A stretch of 64,000 nt of DNA from Udaeobacter sp025935755 (lineage in GTDB: Bacteria; Verrucomicrobiota; Verrucomicrobiia; Chthoniobacterales; UBA10450): the NCBI GenBank assembly GCA_036278715.1, contig DASUKN010000069.1:46165-110164 (forward strand), given 5' to 3'. The notes beneath the pieces are model-generated. The model was not told where the DNA came from. It saw only the letters and a program-made list of their open reading frames with translations, and searched no databases. Numbering within the stretch: the first letter of the stretch is position 1; the number at the start of each line of letters is the position of its first letter. Position numbers and translations under genes: made by a program. Of this stretch, positions 50,802-58,859 are shown one piece after another.

Positions 50802-53111
50802 ATGAAGCTGCTGAGTGCGCCGCGTCAGCCATTCGTTGGTTTGGCGCTGATGGCCGCGACCGGAATTGCGGCGGCGGAAATCGTACCCCTGCGATCTATT
50901 CCGCTAATTTCGGCAGCGACAGTTCTCGCACTCTGCATTCTCGTTGCACTCTGCTGGCCGAAATTGGCGCTGACGTATGTCATCGTCGCGGCTGGTTTTT
51001 TTCTGCTGCACAAATTCGCGACAACGAACGCCCCGGGTCAGCTACTCGCGGACGAACTCGGCGAGCGGCCACGCGTCGTCACAGTAGTCGGATGCGTGCT
51101 CACTGAGCCGAAGATTGCGCCGAGCGGATTCGCAACGTTCCTGCTCAAACTGAAATCAATTGAATTCGAAGGCAGAAACGAATCCACGCCCGCAGTCTGG
51201 CAGGTCCGGTGGAAAGGCGCGCCGGAATTCGGCGACGAACTGAAACTTTTTGGAACGGCCGAGCCGATCGCCCCGCCACGAAACCCGGGCGAGTTCGATA
51301 TGCGCGCCTATCTTGCGCGGCATGATGTCCGCCGGATGCTCTTCGTTCGCTACCCCGAAGATGGGACGCTGATCCGTCACGGCGCCGGCAATCCGATTTT
51401 GCGCGCTGCACAAGCGTCGCGCACATGGATGCAGAACGCGTTGTCCCGCGGGCTCGACGATGCGCCGGAGGTGAAGAGTTTCATCAACGGAATCGTGCTC
51501 GGCATTCGGCACGACACCCCACAAGACATCGAGGAACCGTTTCAGCAAACGGGCACCATTCACCTTTTTGCGGTGGCCGGCTTGCACGTGGGAATTGTGG
51601 CCGCGCTCTTGTGGGTAGTCGCTACAATCGCGCGCGTACCCCGGAAACGCGCAGCGGCATTCATCATTCCGTCGCTTTTTTTCTATGCCACGGTGACCGG
51701 GCTGCACATCCCCGCATTACGCGCAGCGGTAATGGCTTCAATTCTCGTCGGTAGTTACTTCTTCGAGCGAAAAGCTTTTCTGCCAAACAGCCTGGGTGCA
51801 GCGGCGTTCTTCATTCTCTGCTGGAATACGAACGAACTGTTTTCAACCGGGTTCCAGCTCTCTTTCGCAGTGGTTGGCGCAATTGTGCTTTTTGCTAACC
51901 CGTTCTTCAGATTTTTCCAGCGCCGTGCGACTCCGGATCCTTTTCTGCCGCAAAGCCTGGTGCGCGGTCCACGCCGATGGATGCACTCCAGCTATGAATG
52001 GCTTTGCCGTGGCGCATCTGTGTCAGTTGCGGCCTGGATTGGTTCATTGCCATTCATTCTCTGGTACTTTCATCTGGTCACGCCAATTTCTTTGCTGGCG
52101 AACCTGGTCGTTGTTCCGATCGCATTCTTTGTCCTGGCCGTTGCGCTGCTGTCTTTGATAACTACGCCGTTGCTGCCGTGGGTCGCCCTCCTTTTCAATA
52201 ACGCCAATTGGACGTTGGCCACGCTGGTCATGGGCATCGTTCATCTATTTGCGCAGATTCCCGGCGGACACTTTTATGTTGGAGAACCTGACTGGGGCCG
52301 CAGGACCTCCGCAAAGATGACCGTGTTAGACCTCGGCGCGGGCGCGGCCATTCACGTTAGAGTGGATGGCAACGATTGGTTGATCGATTGCGGGAGCGAA
52401 CGCAGTTATGAGCGCGTCGTCCGCCAGTATCTGCACTGGGCAGGAGTAGATCGCTTGACAGGCCTGGTGCTCACCCATGGCGATTCGCAACACATCGGTG
52501 GTGTCACACAATTGCTGACCGATTTTCCAGGAGTTCGTTTGATCGATAATCCTGCGCCCGATCGTTCGGTCATTCATCGACGGCTCTCCCGGATAGTGAC
52601 TGGGCTGGAAAGAGGACGACGTAGAGCTGACGAGCTGGCTGCCGGCGACAATTTTCAATTGGCGCGCAACGCTGTCGCGCATCTCTTGTTTCCGCCGCGC
52701 GGCTTCGCCGGAGCCACAGCAGACGATCAAGCGCTCGTTAGCCGGTTAGTCGTCGCACAGAGCACAGCCGTTTTGTTCATGTCGGATAGCGGCGAGGAAA
52801 CCGAACGGGCGTTGTTGAGCAATGGTTCGGATCTGCAGAGTGATATCCTGATAAAAGGCCAACATCACTCTGGAATTTCCGGTTCTGCTCAATTTCTCGA
52901 GGTCGTTCGGCCGCGCCTGATTATTGCCAGCTCAACCGAGTTTCCGGAGCACGAGCGGATCAATGAACAATGGGCTGAGCAAATTCGCGCTCGCAGCATC
53001 AAATTGTTTCGCCAGGATGAAACGGGTGCAGTGCAATTATACTTTTCAGGCGACGAATGGAGCGCGCGCGGCTATGTGACTGGCGAAGTTTTCCGAAGTG
53101 TCAGCCGATAA
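50802..53111 (+). CDS. comEC: ComEC/Rec2-type DNA uptake channel
   Basis: A 769-residue membrane protein expected to carry single-stranded DNA across the inner membrane during transformation. The N-terminal region has two hydrophobic helices and an OB-like DUF4131 segment (about residues 1-180). The central Competence domain (about 215-490) has the family segment FQQTGTIHLFAVAGLHVG and several helices. The C-terminal metallo-beta-lactamase-like domain (about 505-760) has LTHGDSQHIGG and DHALVSRLV-like strands. Full three-domain length suggests function, but no other competence gene is in the window. It overlaps trmB tail to tail by 40 bp. Confidence 0.92.
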   Translation: MKLLSAPRQPFVGLALMAATGIAAAEIVPLRSIPLISAATVLALCILVALCWPKLALTYVIVAAGFFLLHKFATTNAPGQLLADELGERPRVVTVVGCVLTEPKIAPSGFATFLLKLKSIEFEGRNESTPAVWQVRWKGAPEFGDELKLFGTAEPIAPPRNPGEFDMRAYLARHDVRRMLFVRYPEDGTLIRHGAGNPILRAAQASRTWMQNALSRGLDDAPEVKSFINGIVLGIRHDTPQDIEEPFQQTGTIHLFAVAGLHVGIVAALLWVVATIARVPRKRAAAFIIPSLFFYATVTGLHIPALRAAVMASILVGSYFFERKAFLPNSLGAAAFFILCWNTNELFSTGFQLSFAVVGAIVLFANPFFRFFQRRATPDPFLPQSLVRGPRRWMHSSYEWLCRGASVSVAAWIGSLPFILWYFHLVTPISLLANLVVVPIAFFVLAVALLSLITTPLLPWVALLFNNANWTLATLVMGIVHLFAQIPGGHFYVGEPDWGRRTSAKMTVLDLGAGAAIHVRVDGNDWLIDCGSERSYERVVRQYLHWAGVDRLTGLVLTHGDSQHIGGVTQLLTDFPGVRLIDNPAPDRSVIHRRLSRIVTGLERGRRRADELAAGDNFQLARNAVAHLLFPPRGFAGATADDQALVSRLVVAQSTAVLFMSDSGEETERALLSNGSDLQSDILIKGQHHSGISGSAQFLEVVRPRLIIASSTEFPEHERINEQWAEQIRARSIKLFRQDETGAVQLYFSGDEWSARGYVTGEVFRSVSR

Positions 53112-53722
53112 ATCGGCGCGCTTTGATCGCGAAATTTTCTTTCGAACTTGGTCACCGGAAAGATGAAGTCGTTTGGCAACTGCGGCTCAACTTCAAATTG
53201 CCGGTCAGCACAGCTCAATCTTTCTATTTGTTGAAAATAATCGAGGTGATCGGTCGCGACGCGTAGCATCCCGTTTTGCTCCAGCGCAACAGCAATCGCA
53301 TCCAAAAAATCGCGTGTGAATATCCTTCGACAGTGATGCCGCCGCTTCGGCCAAGGATCGGGAAACAAAAGATAAAACGTTCCCACCGAACATTCAGGCA
53401 GCAGATCGCGAACAGCGAGTAAGGTGTCCGCGCGGAGCACTCGTACGTTTTCGATCTTCTCTGCTTTGCGCCGAACTTTCTCCACCCGTTTCGTTAACCG
53501 CTCGATCCCGAGAAAGTTTTTTTTCGGAAATTGTTGCGCCATTTCGCAGAGAAAAGTGCCATCGCCGCAACCAAGATCGACGTGCAGCGGCGCTTTGCGT
53601 CCGAAAAATTGTACGACATCGAGTCGCGCTACGCGCGGCTTGGAGATCGAATAGTCCATAGAGAAAATTGTCGGCGAAAGATGGGGATTCAACCCACGCA
53701 GGATTTCGGCTGTATCGCGCAC
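53072..53722 (-). CDS. trmB: tRNA (guanine-N7)-methyltransferase
   Basis: SAM-dependent methyltransferase forming m7G46 in tRNA, about 216 residues. SAM motif I is VDLGCGDGTFL, with IERLTKRVEKVRRKA after it. The TrmB signature is LLFPDPWPKRRHHCRRIFTRDFL, and the C-terminal ATDHLDYF is typical. The GTG at 53722 keeps the segment ILRGLNPHLSPTIFSMDYS, which looks coding. The ATG at 53659 is an alternative. Longer starts read through a hairpin element and repeat copy 7. The 3' end overlaps comEC by 40 bp. Confidence 0.9.
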   Translation of the reverse strand: MRDTAEILRGLNPHLSPTIFSMDYSISKPRVARLDVVQFFGRKAPLHVDLGCGDGTFLCEMAQQFPKKNFLGIERLTKRVEKVRRKAEKIENVRVLRADTLLAVRDLLPECSVGTFYLLFPDPWPKRRHHCRRIFTRDFLDAIAVALEQNGMLRVATDHLDYFQQIERLSCADRQFEVEPQLPNDFIFPVTKFERKFRDQSAPIYRLTLRKTSPVT

Positions 53723-53739
53723 GAAAAGCGTGCTTTGAA

Positions 53740-53763
53740 GTGCGGCGGCTTGACGCCGCTTTT
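53740..53763. repeat. GTGCGGCG..CGCCGCTTTT hairpin element
   Basis: The stem GCGGCG/CGCCGC is followed by TTTT, just upstream of trmB. It is the third copy of the small hairpin family seen at 24267-24290 and, reversed, at 30099-30124. The rest of 53723-53885 is repeat copy 7 and otherwise empty. Confidence 0.5.
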
Positions 53764-53846
53764 GCAGTGGCATGCGATGCCAATTCCGTGGTGTAACTTT
53801 GTGATAACTCCCGGGATGTCTCCAGCCTCCGGATGAAGCTATGGCT

Positions 53847-53873
53847 GGCAGGCGACTTCGCTCGACATGACGG
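53847..53873. repeat. dispersed repeat, half copy 7
   Basis: Only the right arm (GGCAGGCGACTTCGCTCG, then ACATGACGG) is clear, with a weak partner CCCGGGATGTCTCC at 53810. It lies in the divergent leader between trmB and msrA. Confidence 0.6.
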
Positions 53874-53885
53874 CGTTCGTGTAAG

Positions 53886-54500
53886 ATGAGTAATACAATG
53901 AAATCGATGTTGTTAGCTGTGCTTTCGTTATCGATTGCAGGTATCGCGGCGGCGCAAAATCCGTCCCCGGCGGAAACCAGGACTGCCGTTTTCGCCGGCG
54001 GATGTTTCTGGTGCATCCAACCCGCATTCGATAAAGCACCGGGGGTGATCAAAACCGTGGTGGGCTATTGCGGCGGGACTGAGCCAAACCCGACTTACAA
54101 GGTCGTGACGTCGGAAAAAACGAAGTATCGCGAATCGATCGAAATCACCTACGACCCGTCGAAGATTTCCTACCAGCAGCTTCTTGATATCTACTGGCGA
54201 CAAATCGATCCCACCCAGGCCGACGGCCAATTCACCGATATCGGACCGAGTTATCGCGCCGCGATTTTTTATGGCAACGCCGAAGAAAAGAAAATCGCGG
54301 AAGCTTCAAAAGAGAAACTTGCGAGCTCAGGAAAATTCAAAAAACCGGTTGTGACCGAGATTTTGCCGGCGATGAAATTTTGGCCCGCGGAAGATTATCA
54401 CCAGAAATATTATCGCCAAAATCCGGAACATTTCGAAGCTTTCGAAGAAGGCTCTGGCCGGACGTCATTCAAGAAAGACAAGTGGGGCGGGCAGGAATAG
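53886..54500 (+). CDS. msrA: Exported peptide methionine-S-sulfoxide reductase A
   Basis: A 204-residue MsrA that reduces Met-S-sulfoxide in oxidised proteins. An N-terminal signal peptide (MKSMLLAVLSLSIAGIAAAQ) sends it to the periplasm; most MsrA proteins are cytoplasmic. The catalytic motif GGCFWC follows at about residue 39, then GYCGGTEPNPTYK. The C-terminal AEDYHQKYY is the family's substrate motif. The second Met (53898) may be the true start. A cytoplasmic partner or electron donor for an exported form is not encoded here. Confidence 0.93.
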   Translation: MSNTMKSMLLAVLSLSIAGIAAAQNPSPAETRTAVFAGGCFWCIQPAFDKAPGVIKTVVGYCGGTEPNPTYKVVTSEKTKYRESIEITYDPSKISYQQLLDIYWRQIDPTQADGQFTDIGPSYRAAIFYGNAEEKKIAEASKEKLASSGKFKKPVVTEILPAMKFWPAEDYHQKYYRQNPEHFEAFEEGSGRTSFKKDKWGGQE

Positions 54501-54524
54501 GGAGAGTCCCCGTCACTCCTAACG

Positions 54525-54676
54525 CTGTCATGTTGAGCGAAGCGAAACATCTCGGATATTTATTTATGGATCGCACCAGATTGGATGTGAGATTGAAAGC
54601 CTGGTCGCGCTCGAAAAGATTCGGGGCTGCGTTGCAGCTTCTCCCGCGACTGCGGGATGAGAATGACACCACGACA
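54525..54676. repeat. dispersed repeat, copy 8, between msrA and sdhA
   Basis: The left arm GCTGTCATGTTGAGCGAAGCG is followed about 100 bp later by a degenerate right arm GGGATGAGAATGAC. It occupies most of the 196-bp gap upstream of sdhA. Confidence 0.55.
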
Positions 54677-54696
54677 TGTTTTGAGTGCTTCATAGC

Positions 54697-56619
54697 ATGA
54701 TTGGAACACTGGATTCGAAAACTCCGCCGGGACCGCTGGATCAAAAATGGCGAAATCATCAAGATCATTCACGATTGGTTAGTCCAAATAACCGGCGAAA
54801 ACTTGAAATCATCGTCGTAGGCAGCGGCCTCGCAGGTGGCTCGGCGGCGGCGACTCTCGGCGAGCTCGGATACCGGGTGAAATGTTTTTGTTTTCAGGAT
54901 TCGCCAAGACGCGCGCATTCGATTGCAGCACAAGGGGGAATCAACGCGGCGAAGAATTATCAGAACGATGGCGACAGCGTTTATCGCTTGTTTTACGACA
55001 CGATTAAAGGCGGCGATTTTCGTTCCCGGGAAGCGAACGTTTATCGGCTGGCAGAAATCGCTAACAACATCATCGACCAATGCGTGGCGCAAGGCGTGCC
55101 GTTCGCGCGCGAATACAGCGGCTATCTTGCAAATCGTTCGTTCGGCGGCGCGCAGGTCTCCCGGACCTTTTATGCGCGGGGCCAGACCGGCCAGCAGCTC
55201 TTGTTAGGCTGTTATCAGGCGCTCTGCCGCCAGGTCGCCTCCGGCACGGTGAAGATGTTTCCATACACGGAGATGCTCGACCTCGTGATCGTCAACGGCC
55301 AGGCCAAGGGAATCGTTACTCGCAGCTTGCGGTCCGGGAAAATGGAACGGCACGCAGCAGATGCAGTCGTCCTCGCGAGCGGCGGCTACGGAAACGTGTT
55401 TTATTTGTCCACCAATGCGCGTGGCAGCAACGTCACGGCGACGTATCGCGCTTACAAAAGAGGCGCACTCTTCGCTAATCCCTCCTTCACACAGATTCAT
55501 CCCACCTGCATTCCTGTCAGCGGCGACTATCAATCGAAGCTCACGCTGATGTCGGAGTCGCTCCGCAATGATGGCCGCGTCTGGGTTCCCAAACGCAAGG
55601 AAGATCGGTTGACGCCACCGAATGAAATCCCGGAACCCGACCGCGATTATTATCTGGAGCGCAAATATCCCAGCTTCGGCAATCTTTCTCCGCGCGATAT
55701 TTCATCGCGCGCCGCCAAGGAAGTTTGCGACGAAGGCCGCGGTGTCGGTCCCGGCGGCCGCGGCGTTTATCTCGATTTCGCGGATGCGATCAAACGGCTT
55801 GGTGTAGAAACGATTCGCGAGCGTTACGGAAACTTATTCCAAGTATATCAAAAGATAACCGGCGAAGACGCCTACAAAGTGCCAATGCGGATTTATCCCG
55901 CGGTGCATTACACAATGGGCGGTCTGTGGGTGGATTACAATTTGATGAGCAATGTGCCCGGCTTGTTCGTCATTGGTGAAGCGAATTTTTCCGATCATGG
56001 CGCAAACCGGCTCGGAGCCAGTGCGCTAATGCAAGGACTGGCCGATGGCTATTTCGTTTTGCCTAACACGTTGCCGAACTATCTCGCCGGCCAAATGGGA
56101 AAACGACCCCCGCCCGACTCGCCCGAGTTCGAACAAGCAGAGCAAAGTGTTCGCGCTCGCATCGAAAAACTACTGAAGGTGAACGGCACGCGCTCGGCCG
56201 ATTCGTTTCATCGTGAGCTCGGTCTTCTTCTCTGGGATAAATGCGGCATGTCACGTAACGAACAAGGCTTGCGCGAAGCGCTCCGAAAAATCCCGGAATT
56301 GCGCCGCGAGTTCTGGCGCGATGTGCGGGTACCGGGAGACGAGAAAGATTACAACCAGTCGCTCGAGCGTGCCGGGCGCGTTGCGGATTTCCTCGAATTT
56401 GCCGAGCTAATGTGCACCGATGCGCTGGAGCGCGATGAATCTGCCGGAGCACATTTTCGCGAGGAACATCAAACACCAGATGGCGAAGCGTTGCGAAATG
56501 ATGAGACCCATGCCGCTGTGTTCGCGTGGGAATTTGAAGGCGAAAATCAATCTCCGAAATTGCACCGTGAGCAATTGCATTTCGAGACCGTGCATTTGAC
56601 ACAGCGGAGCTATAAATAG
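54697..56619 (+). CDS. sdhA: Succinate dehydrogenase flavoprotein subunit
   Basis: A 640-residue flavoprotein that oxidises succinate to fumarate at covalently bound FAD. The dinucleotide fold is IIVVGSGLAGGSAAATL near residue 40. The FAD-linking His is in RAHSIAAQGGINAA near residue 70. Substrate-site regions include YARGQTGQQLL and HYTMGGLWVD. The long N-terminus before the Rossmann fold and the overall length match the Bacteroidetes-type SdhA. sdhB follows, but is separated by 443 bp holding a decayed gene and heptamer repeats. The ATG at 54697 is preferred to the GTG four codons earlier. Confidence 0.95.
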   Translation: MIGTLDSKTPPGPLDQKWRNHQDHSRLVSPNNRRKLEIIVVGSGLAGGSAAATLGELGYRVKCFCFQDSPRRAHSIAAQGGINAAKNYQNDGDSVYRLFYDTIKGGDFRSREANVYRLAEIANNIIDQCVAQGVPFAREYSGYLANRSFGGAQVSRTFYARGQTGQQLLLGCYQALCRQVASGTVKMFPYTEMLDLVIVNGQAKGIVTRSLRSGKMERHAADAVVLASGGYGNVFYLSTNARGSNVTATYRAYKRGALFANPSFTQIHPTCIPVSGDYQSKLTLMSESLRNDGRVWVPKRKEDRLTPPNEIPEPDRDYYLERKYPSFGNLSPRDISSRAAKEVCDEGRGVGPGGRGVYLDFADAIKRLGVETIRERYGNLFQVYQKITGEDAYKVPMRIYPAVHYTMGGLWVDYNLMSNVPGLFVIGEANFSDHGANRLGASALMQGLADGYFVLPNTLPNYLAGQMGKRPPPDSPEFEQAEQSVRARIEKLLKVNGTRSADSFHRELGLLLWDKCGMSRNEQGLREALRKIPELRREFWRDVRVPGDEKDYNQSLERAGRVADFLEFAELMCTDALERDESAGAHFREEHQTPDGEALRNDETHAAVFAWEFEGENQSPKLHREQLHFETVHLTQRSYK

Positions 56620-56624
56620 TTTTA

Positions 56625-56648
56625 GTTGAGAGTTGATAGTCGACAGTT
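56625..56648. repeat. left flank of the inserted four-helix gene
   Basis: GTTGAGAGTTGATAGTCGAC, whose reverse complement (ACTATCAACTCTCAAC) matches the heptamer tract on the other side at 57041-57068. The two make inverted flanks around the decayed gene. Confidence 0.6.
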
Positions 56649-56661
56649 CTCCAATGCGGCC

Positions 56662-56996
56662 ATGTTTACCTTTGAACGATTAGACGTTTGGCAAAAGGCG
56701 ATTGGATTCGCGGACTTGGTTTACAATCAAACGCGCCATTTTCCACCTGAGGAACGATTTGGCCTGACGAATCAAATGCGACGCGCTGCGGTTTCGATAT
56801 CCTAGAACATCGCGGAGGGAACGTCACGCATGTCGCAAACTGATTTCGCACGATTTATCGAAATTGCGACGGTTCGGTTTTTGAGGTCGTCTCCCAATCG
56901 CTCATCGGTCGACGGCAAGGATTCCTCACAGACGAAGCTTTTGCCGCACTGTATTCAGCGGCCGATGAAATCGGCCGGATGCTAAGCGGTCTATGA
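56662..56996 (+). pseudogene. Decayed four-helix-bundle protein (S23/IVS-type) inside the sdh operon
   Basis: Conceptual translation begins FTFERLDVWQKAIGFADLVY and continues NQMRRAAVSIS, then NIAEGTS, which is the signature of the about 120-residue four-helix-bundle family (TIGR02436). That family is related to the protein encoded in 23S rRNA intervening sequences. The gene is broken twice. A TAG at 56803-56805 stands where the family has a Ser before NIAEG. A one-base loss near 56868-56873 shifts the frame before VFEVVSQSLIGRRQGF, which resumes in another frame and ends at 56994-56996. It lies between sdhA and sdhB with matching flank repeats, so it looks inserted and then decayed. Confidence 0.85.
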
Positions 56997-57040
56997 AAAT
57001 CATTAAGCGCCTAAAGTCGCGCGACGCTCATCTGTAAAAC

Positions 57041-57068
57041 TATCAACTATCAACTATCAACTATGAAC
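57041..57068 (+). repeat. Tandem heptamer (TATCAAC)x3 + TATGAAC reaching into sdhB
   Basis: Four seven-base units, three perfect. The fourth differs by one base and contains the sdhB start codon (ATG at 57063). The repeat therefore ends exactly at the sdhB start, as if an element's edge replaced the native leader. No Shine-Dalgarno remains in front of sdhB. Confidence 0.85.
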
Positions 57069-57818
57069 TTTCAGTTGCGAGTCTGGAGACAACGGGATCG
57101 CAAAGCTCCCGGCAAACTCGTCGATTACGACGTGCACGACATTTCACCGAACACTTCGTTTCTCGAGATGCTCGACATTCTGAATGAAAATCTGATCCGA
57201 ACCGGGGGGGAGCCCGTCGCATTCGATTCTGATTGCCGTGAAGGGATTTGCGGCACCTGCTCGCTCACGGTCAACGGTGAAGCACACGGTCCCGATCATC
57301 CGGGAGCGGTGTGCGAGCTTTACATGCGAAAATTTCAGGACGGCGACACCATCACGGTCGAACCCTTCCGAGTCGGCTCGTTTCCGATCGTTAAGGATTT
57401 AGCGGTCGACCGGAGTGCGCTCGATCGGATCGTCCAGGCCGGTGGATTCATCTCTGCACGCGCAGGCTCCGCGCCGGAGGCGAATTCGATTCTCGTTCCC
57501 AAGCATGATGCCGATCTGGCGATGGAAGCGGCAGCGTGCATCGGCTGCGGCGCGTGCGCAGCAGCCTGCCCGAACGGATCTGCAATGCTGTTTGCGGCTG
57601 CGAAAGTTTCGCACTTATCCTTCTTGCCGCAGGGTGCTCCCGAACGCGAGCGACGCGTGTTAAGGATGATACAGGTGATGGATGACCAGGGATTCGGTAA
57701 CTGCACCAACATTTACGAATGCGAAGCAGTGTGTCCCGCGAAGATTAGCGCCAGTCTCATCGCCAAACTCAACCGCGAATATGCGCGCGCACAATTTCGG
57801 CGGCGGCTCGGCGAATAA
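57063..57818 (+). CDS. sdhB: Succinate dehydrogenase iron-sulfur subunit
   Basis: A 251-residue protein carrying electrons from FAD to the membrane anchor. The [2Fe-2S] ligands are in CREGICGTCSLTVNG (about residues 58-72). The [4Fe-4S]/[3Fe-4S] ligands are in CIGCGACAAACPNG (about 160-173) and CTNIYECEAVCP (near 215-226). The N-terminus lacks any extension. It should act with SdhA upstream and the distant SdhC. The 5' end is fused to the heptamer tract of the inserted element, so its expression signals have probably changed. Confidence 0.95.
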   Translation: MNFQLRVWRQRDRKAPGKLVDYDVHDISPNTSFLEMLDILNENLIRTGGEPVAFDSDCREGICGTCSLTVNGEAHGPDHPGAVCELYMRKFQDGDTITVEPFRVGSFPIVKDLAVDRSALDRIVQAGGFISARAGSAPEANSILVPKHDADLAMEAAACIGCGACAAACPNGSAMLFAAAKVSHLSFLPQGAPERERRVLRMIQVMDDQGFGNCTNIYECEAVCPAKISASLIAKLNREYARAQFRRRLGE

Positions 57819-57824
57819 GGGAAC

Positions 57825-57864
57825 GCACGCATTTTGCGTGCTGGCGAATGCATTCTGCATTCGC
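57825..57864. terminator. two adjacent perfect hairpins between convergent sdhB and ispE
   Basis: GCACGCA-TTT-TGCGTGC (57825-57841) and GCGAATGCA-TTC-TGCATTCGC (57844-57864). They lie directly after the sdhB stop and before the ispE stop, a place suited to a bidirectional terminator or 3'-end stabiliser. No long T tract follows. The rest of 57819-57932 is empty. Confidence 0.65.
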
Positions 57865-57932
57865 GAACTTTTCAAGATTGTTTCGGCAGAATGCCAAACC
57901 AGCAGGCTGTAAGCGTGCGCTCCCCAGATTGG

Positions 57933-58766
57933 CTATCGCGTGTTGCACACGCACGTCCACAGTTCCAGATCCAACTCTGCTTTCGCGCGGATGACCAATC
58001 GATCGCTATCTGCATCCTCGCGAAGCACGGCGAAAACGGTCGAACCCGAGCCGGACATTAACGCAGCGCCGACTTCTGGTTGCTTGAGCAACCACATTTT
58101 GATTCCTGCCAGAAAGACGAATTTTTCGAAAACGGGGCGCTCCAGATCGTTCGCGAAGGTTTGACCGCCGAACGCTTGAGCCGCGTATGGAATGCCGGGA
58201 ATTTCGCGCGACCCGAGCCAGCGAGAATAGGCCCACGGCGTAGGGACGTTGAACTCAGGCTTCAACAACAACAATGATAACTTTTCCCGTAACCTGCTCG
58301 GGCTCACCAATTCGCCCCGGCCTTTGCAAAGCGCGGCGGATTGAAAAATGAAAAATGGAACATCCGAACCGATTGTCTCGGCCATTTTCGCCAACGCTTC
58401 ACGCGGCAAGGTCGTGTCGAACAGTTCGTTGAGGGCCAGCAAGGTTGAAGCAGCATCGCTGCTTCCACCACCCAAGCCGGCGCCGTGCGGGATTGACTTT
58501 TTAAGCTCGATCGAAACACAGCTTGTGATTCTCATTTCTTTGAAAAACACATTCGCTGCCCGCACCACGAGGTTTGCTTCGCCTTTCGGAACCGACGAAT
58601 CGTTGCACCGAAATGCAATTTTCCGTTTGCTGGTGCACCGCTCGATTTTGATCTCGTCATAAAGCGAAATCGGCGCGATCAAGGTCTCGATTTCATGGAA
58701 GCCATCGCTGTGGCGCTGAAGGACTCTCAGGGAAAGATTGATCTTCGCGGGTGCGAGGACTTGCAT
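57933..58766 (-). CDS. ispE: 4-diphosphocytidyl-2-C-methyl-D-erythritol kinase
   Basis: GHMP kinase of 277 residues acting in the MEP route to isoprenoids. The opening PAKINLSLRV and DGFHEIET are typical, and the ATP loop PHGAGLGGGSSDAASTL is near residue 95. The C-terminal MSGSGSTVFAVL is the third GHMP motif. The MEP pathway is thus used; the polyprenyl synthase 2.5 kb away uses its products. The ATG at 58766 is chosen over a TTG three codons earlier. It is divergent from pyrF, with repeat copy 9 between. Confidence 0.95.
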   Translation of the reverse strand: MQVLAPAKINLSLRVLQRHSDGFHEIETLIAPISLYDEIKIERCTSKRKIAFRCNDSSVPKGEANLVVRAANVFFKEMRITSCVSIELKKSIPHGAGLGGGSSDAASTLLALNELFDTTLPREALAKMAETIGSDVPFFIFQSAALCKGRGELVSPSRLREKLSLLLLKPEFNVPTPWAYSRWLGSREIPGIPYAAQAFGGQTFANDLERPVFEKFVFLAGIKMWLLKQPEVGAALMSGSGSTVFAVLREDADSDRLVIRAKAELDLELWTCVCNTR

Positions 58767-58782
58767 AATCCGCAATTTGCTC

Positions 58783-58859
58783 TGTCATTCCGAGCGAAGT
58801 CGAGGAATCTCTTGCTCCTGCTCGAAATAGAGAGATTTCGCGATTTCGCTGATTATGAC
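58783..58859. repeat. dispersed inverted repeat, copy 9, supplying the pyrF start codon
   Basis: The left arm GTCATTCCGAGCGAAGTCGAGG and the right arm AGATTTCGCGATTTCGCTG then ATTATGAC are both present. The terminal ATGAC of the right arm contains the ATG of pyrF at 58855. This is one of the cleanest copies of the family. Confidence 0.8.

Noticed and set aside
53723..54052. 110-codon extension of TrmB
   Set aside because: It crosses a hairpin element, a repeat and the divergent msrA leader.
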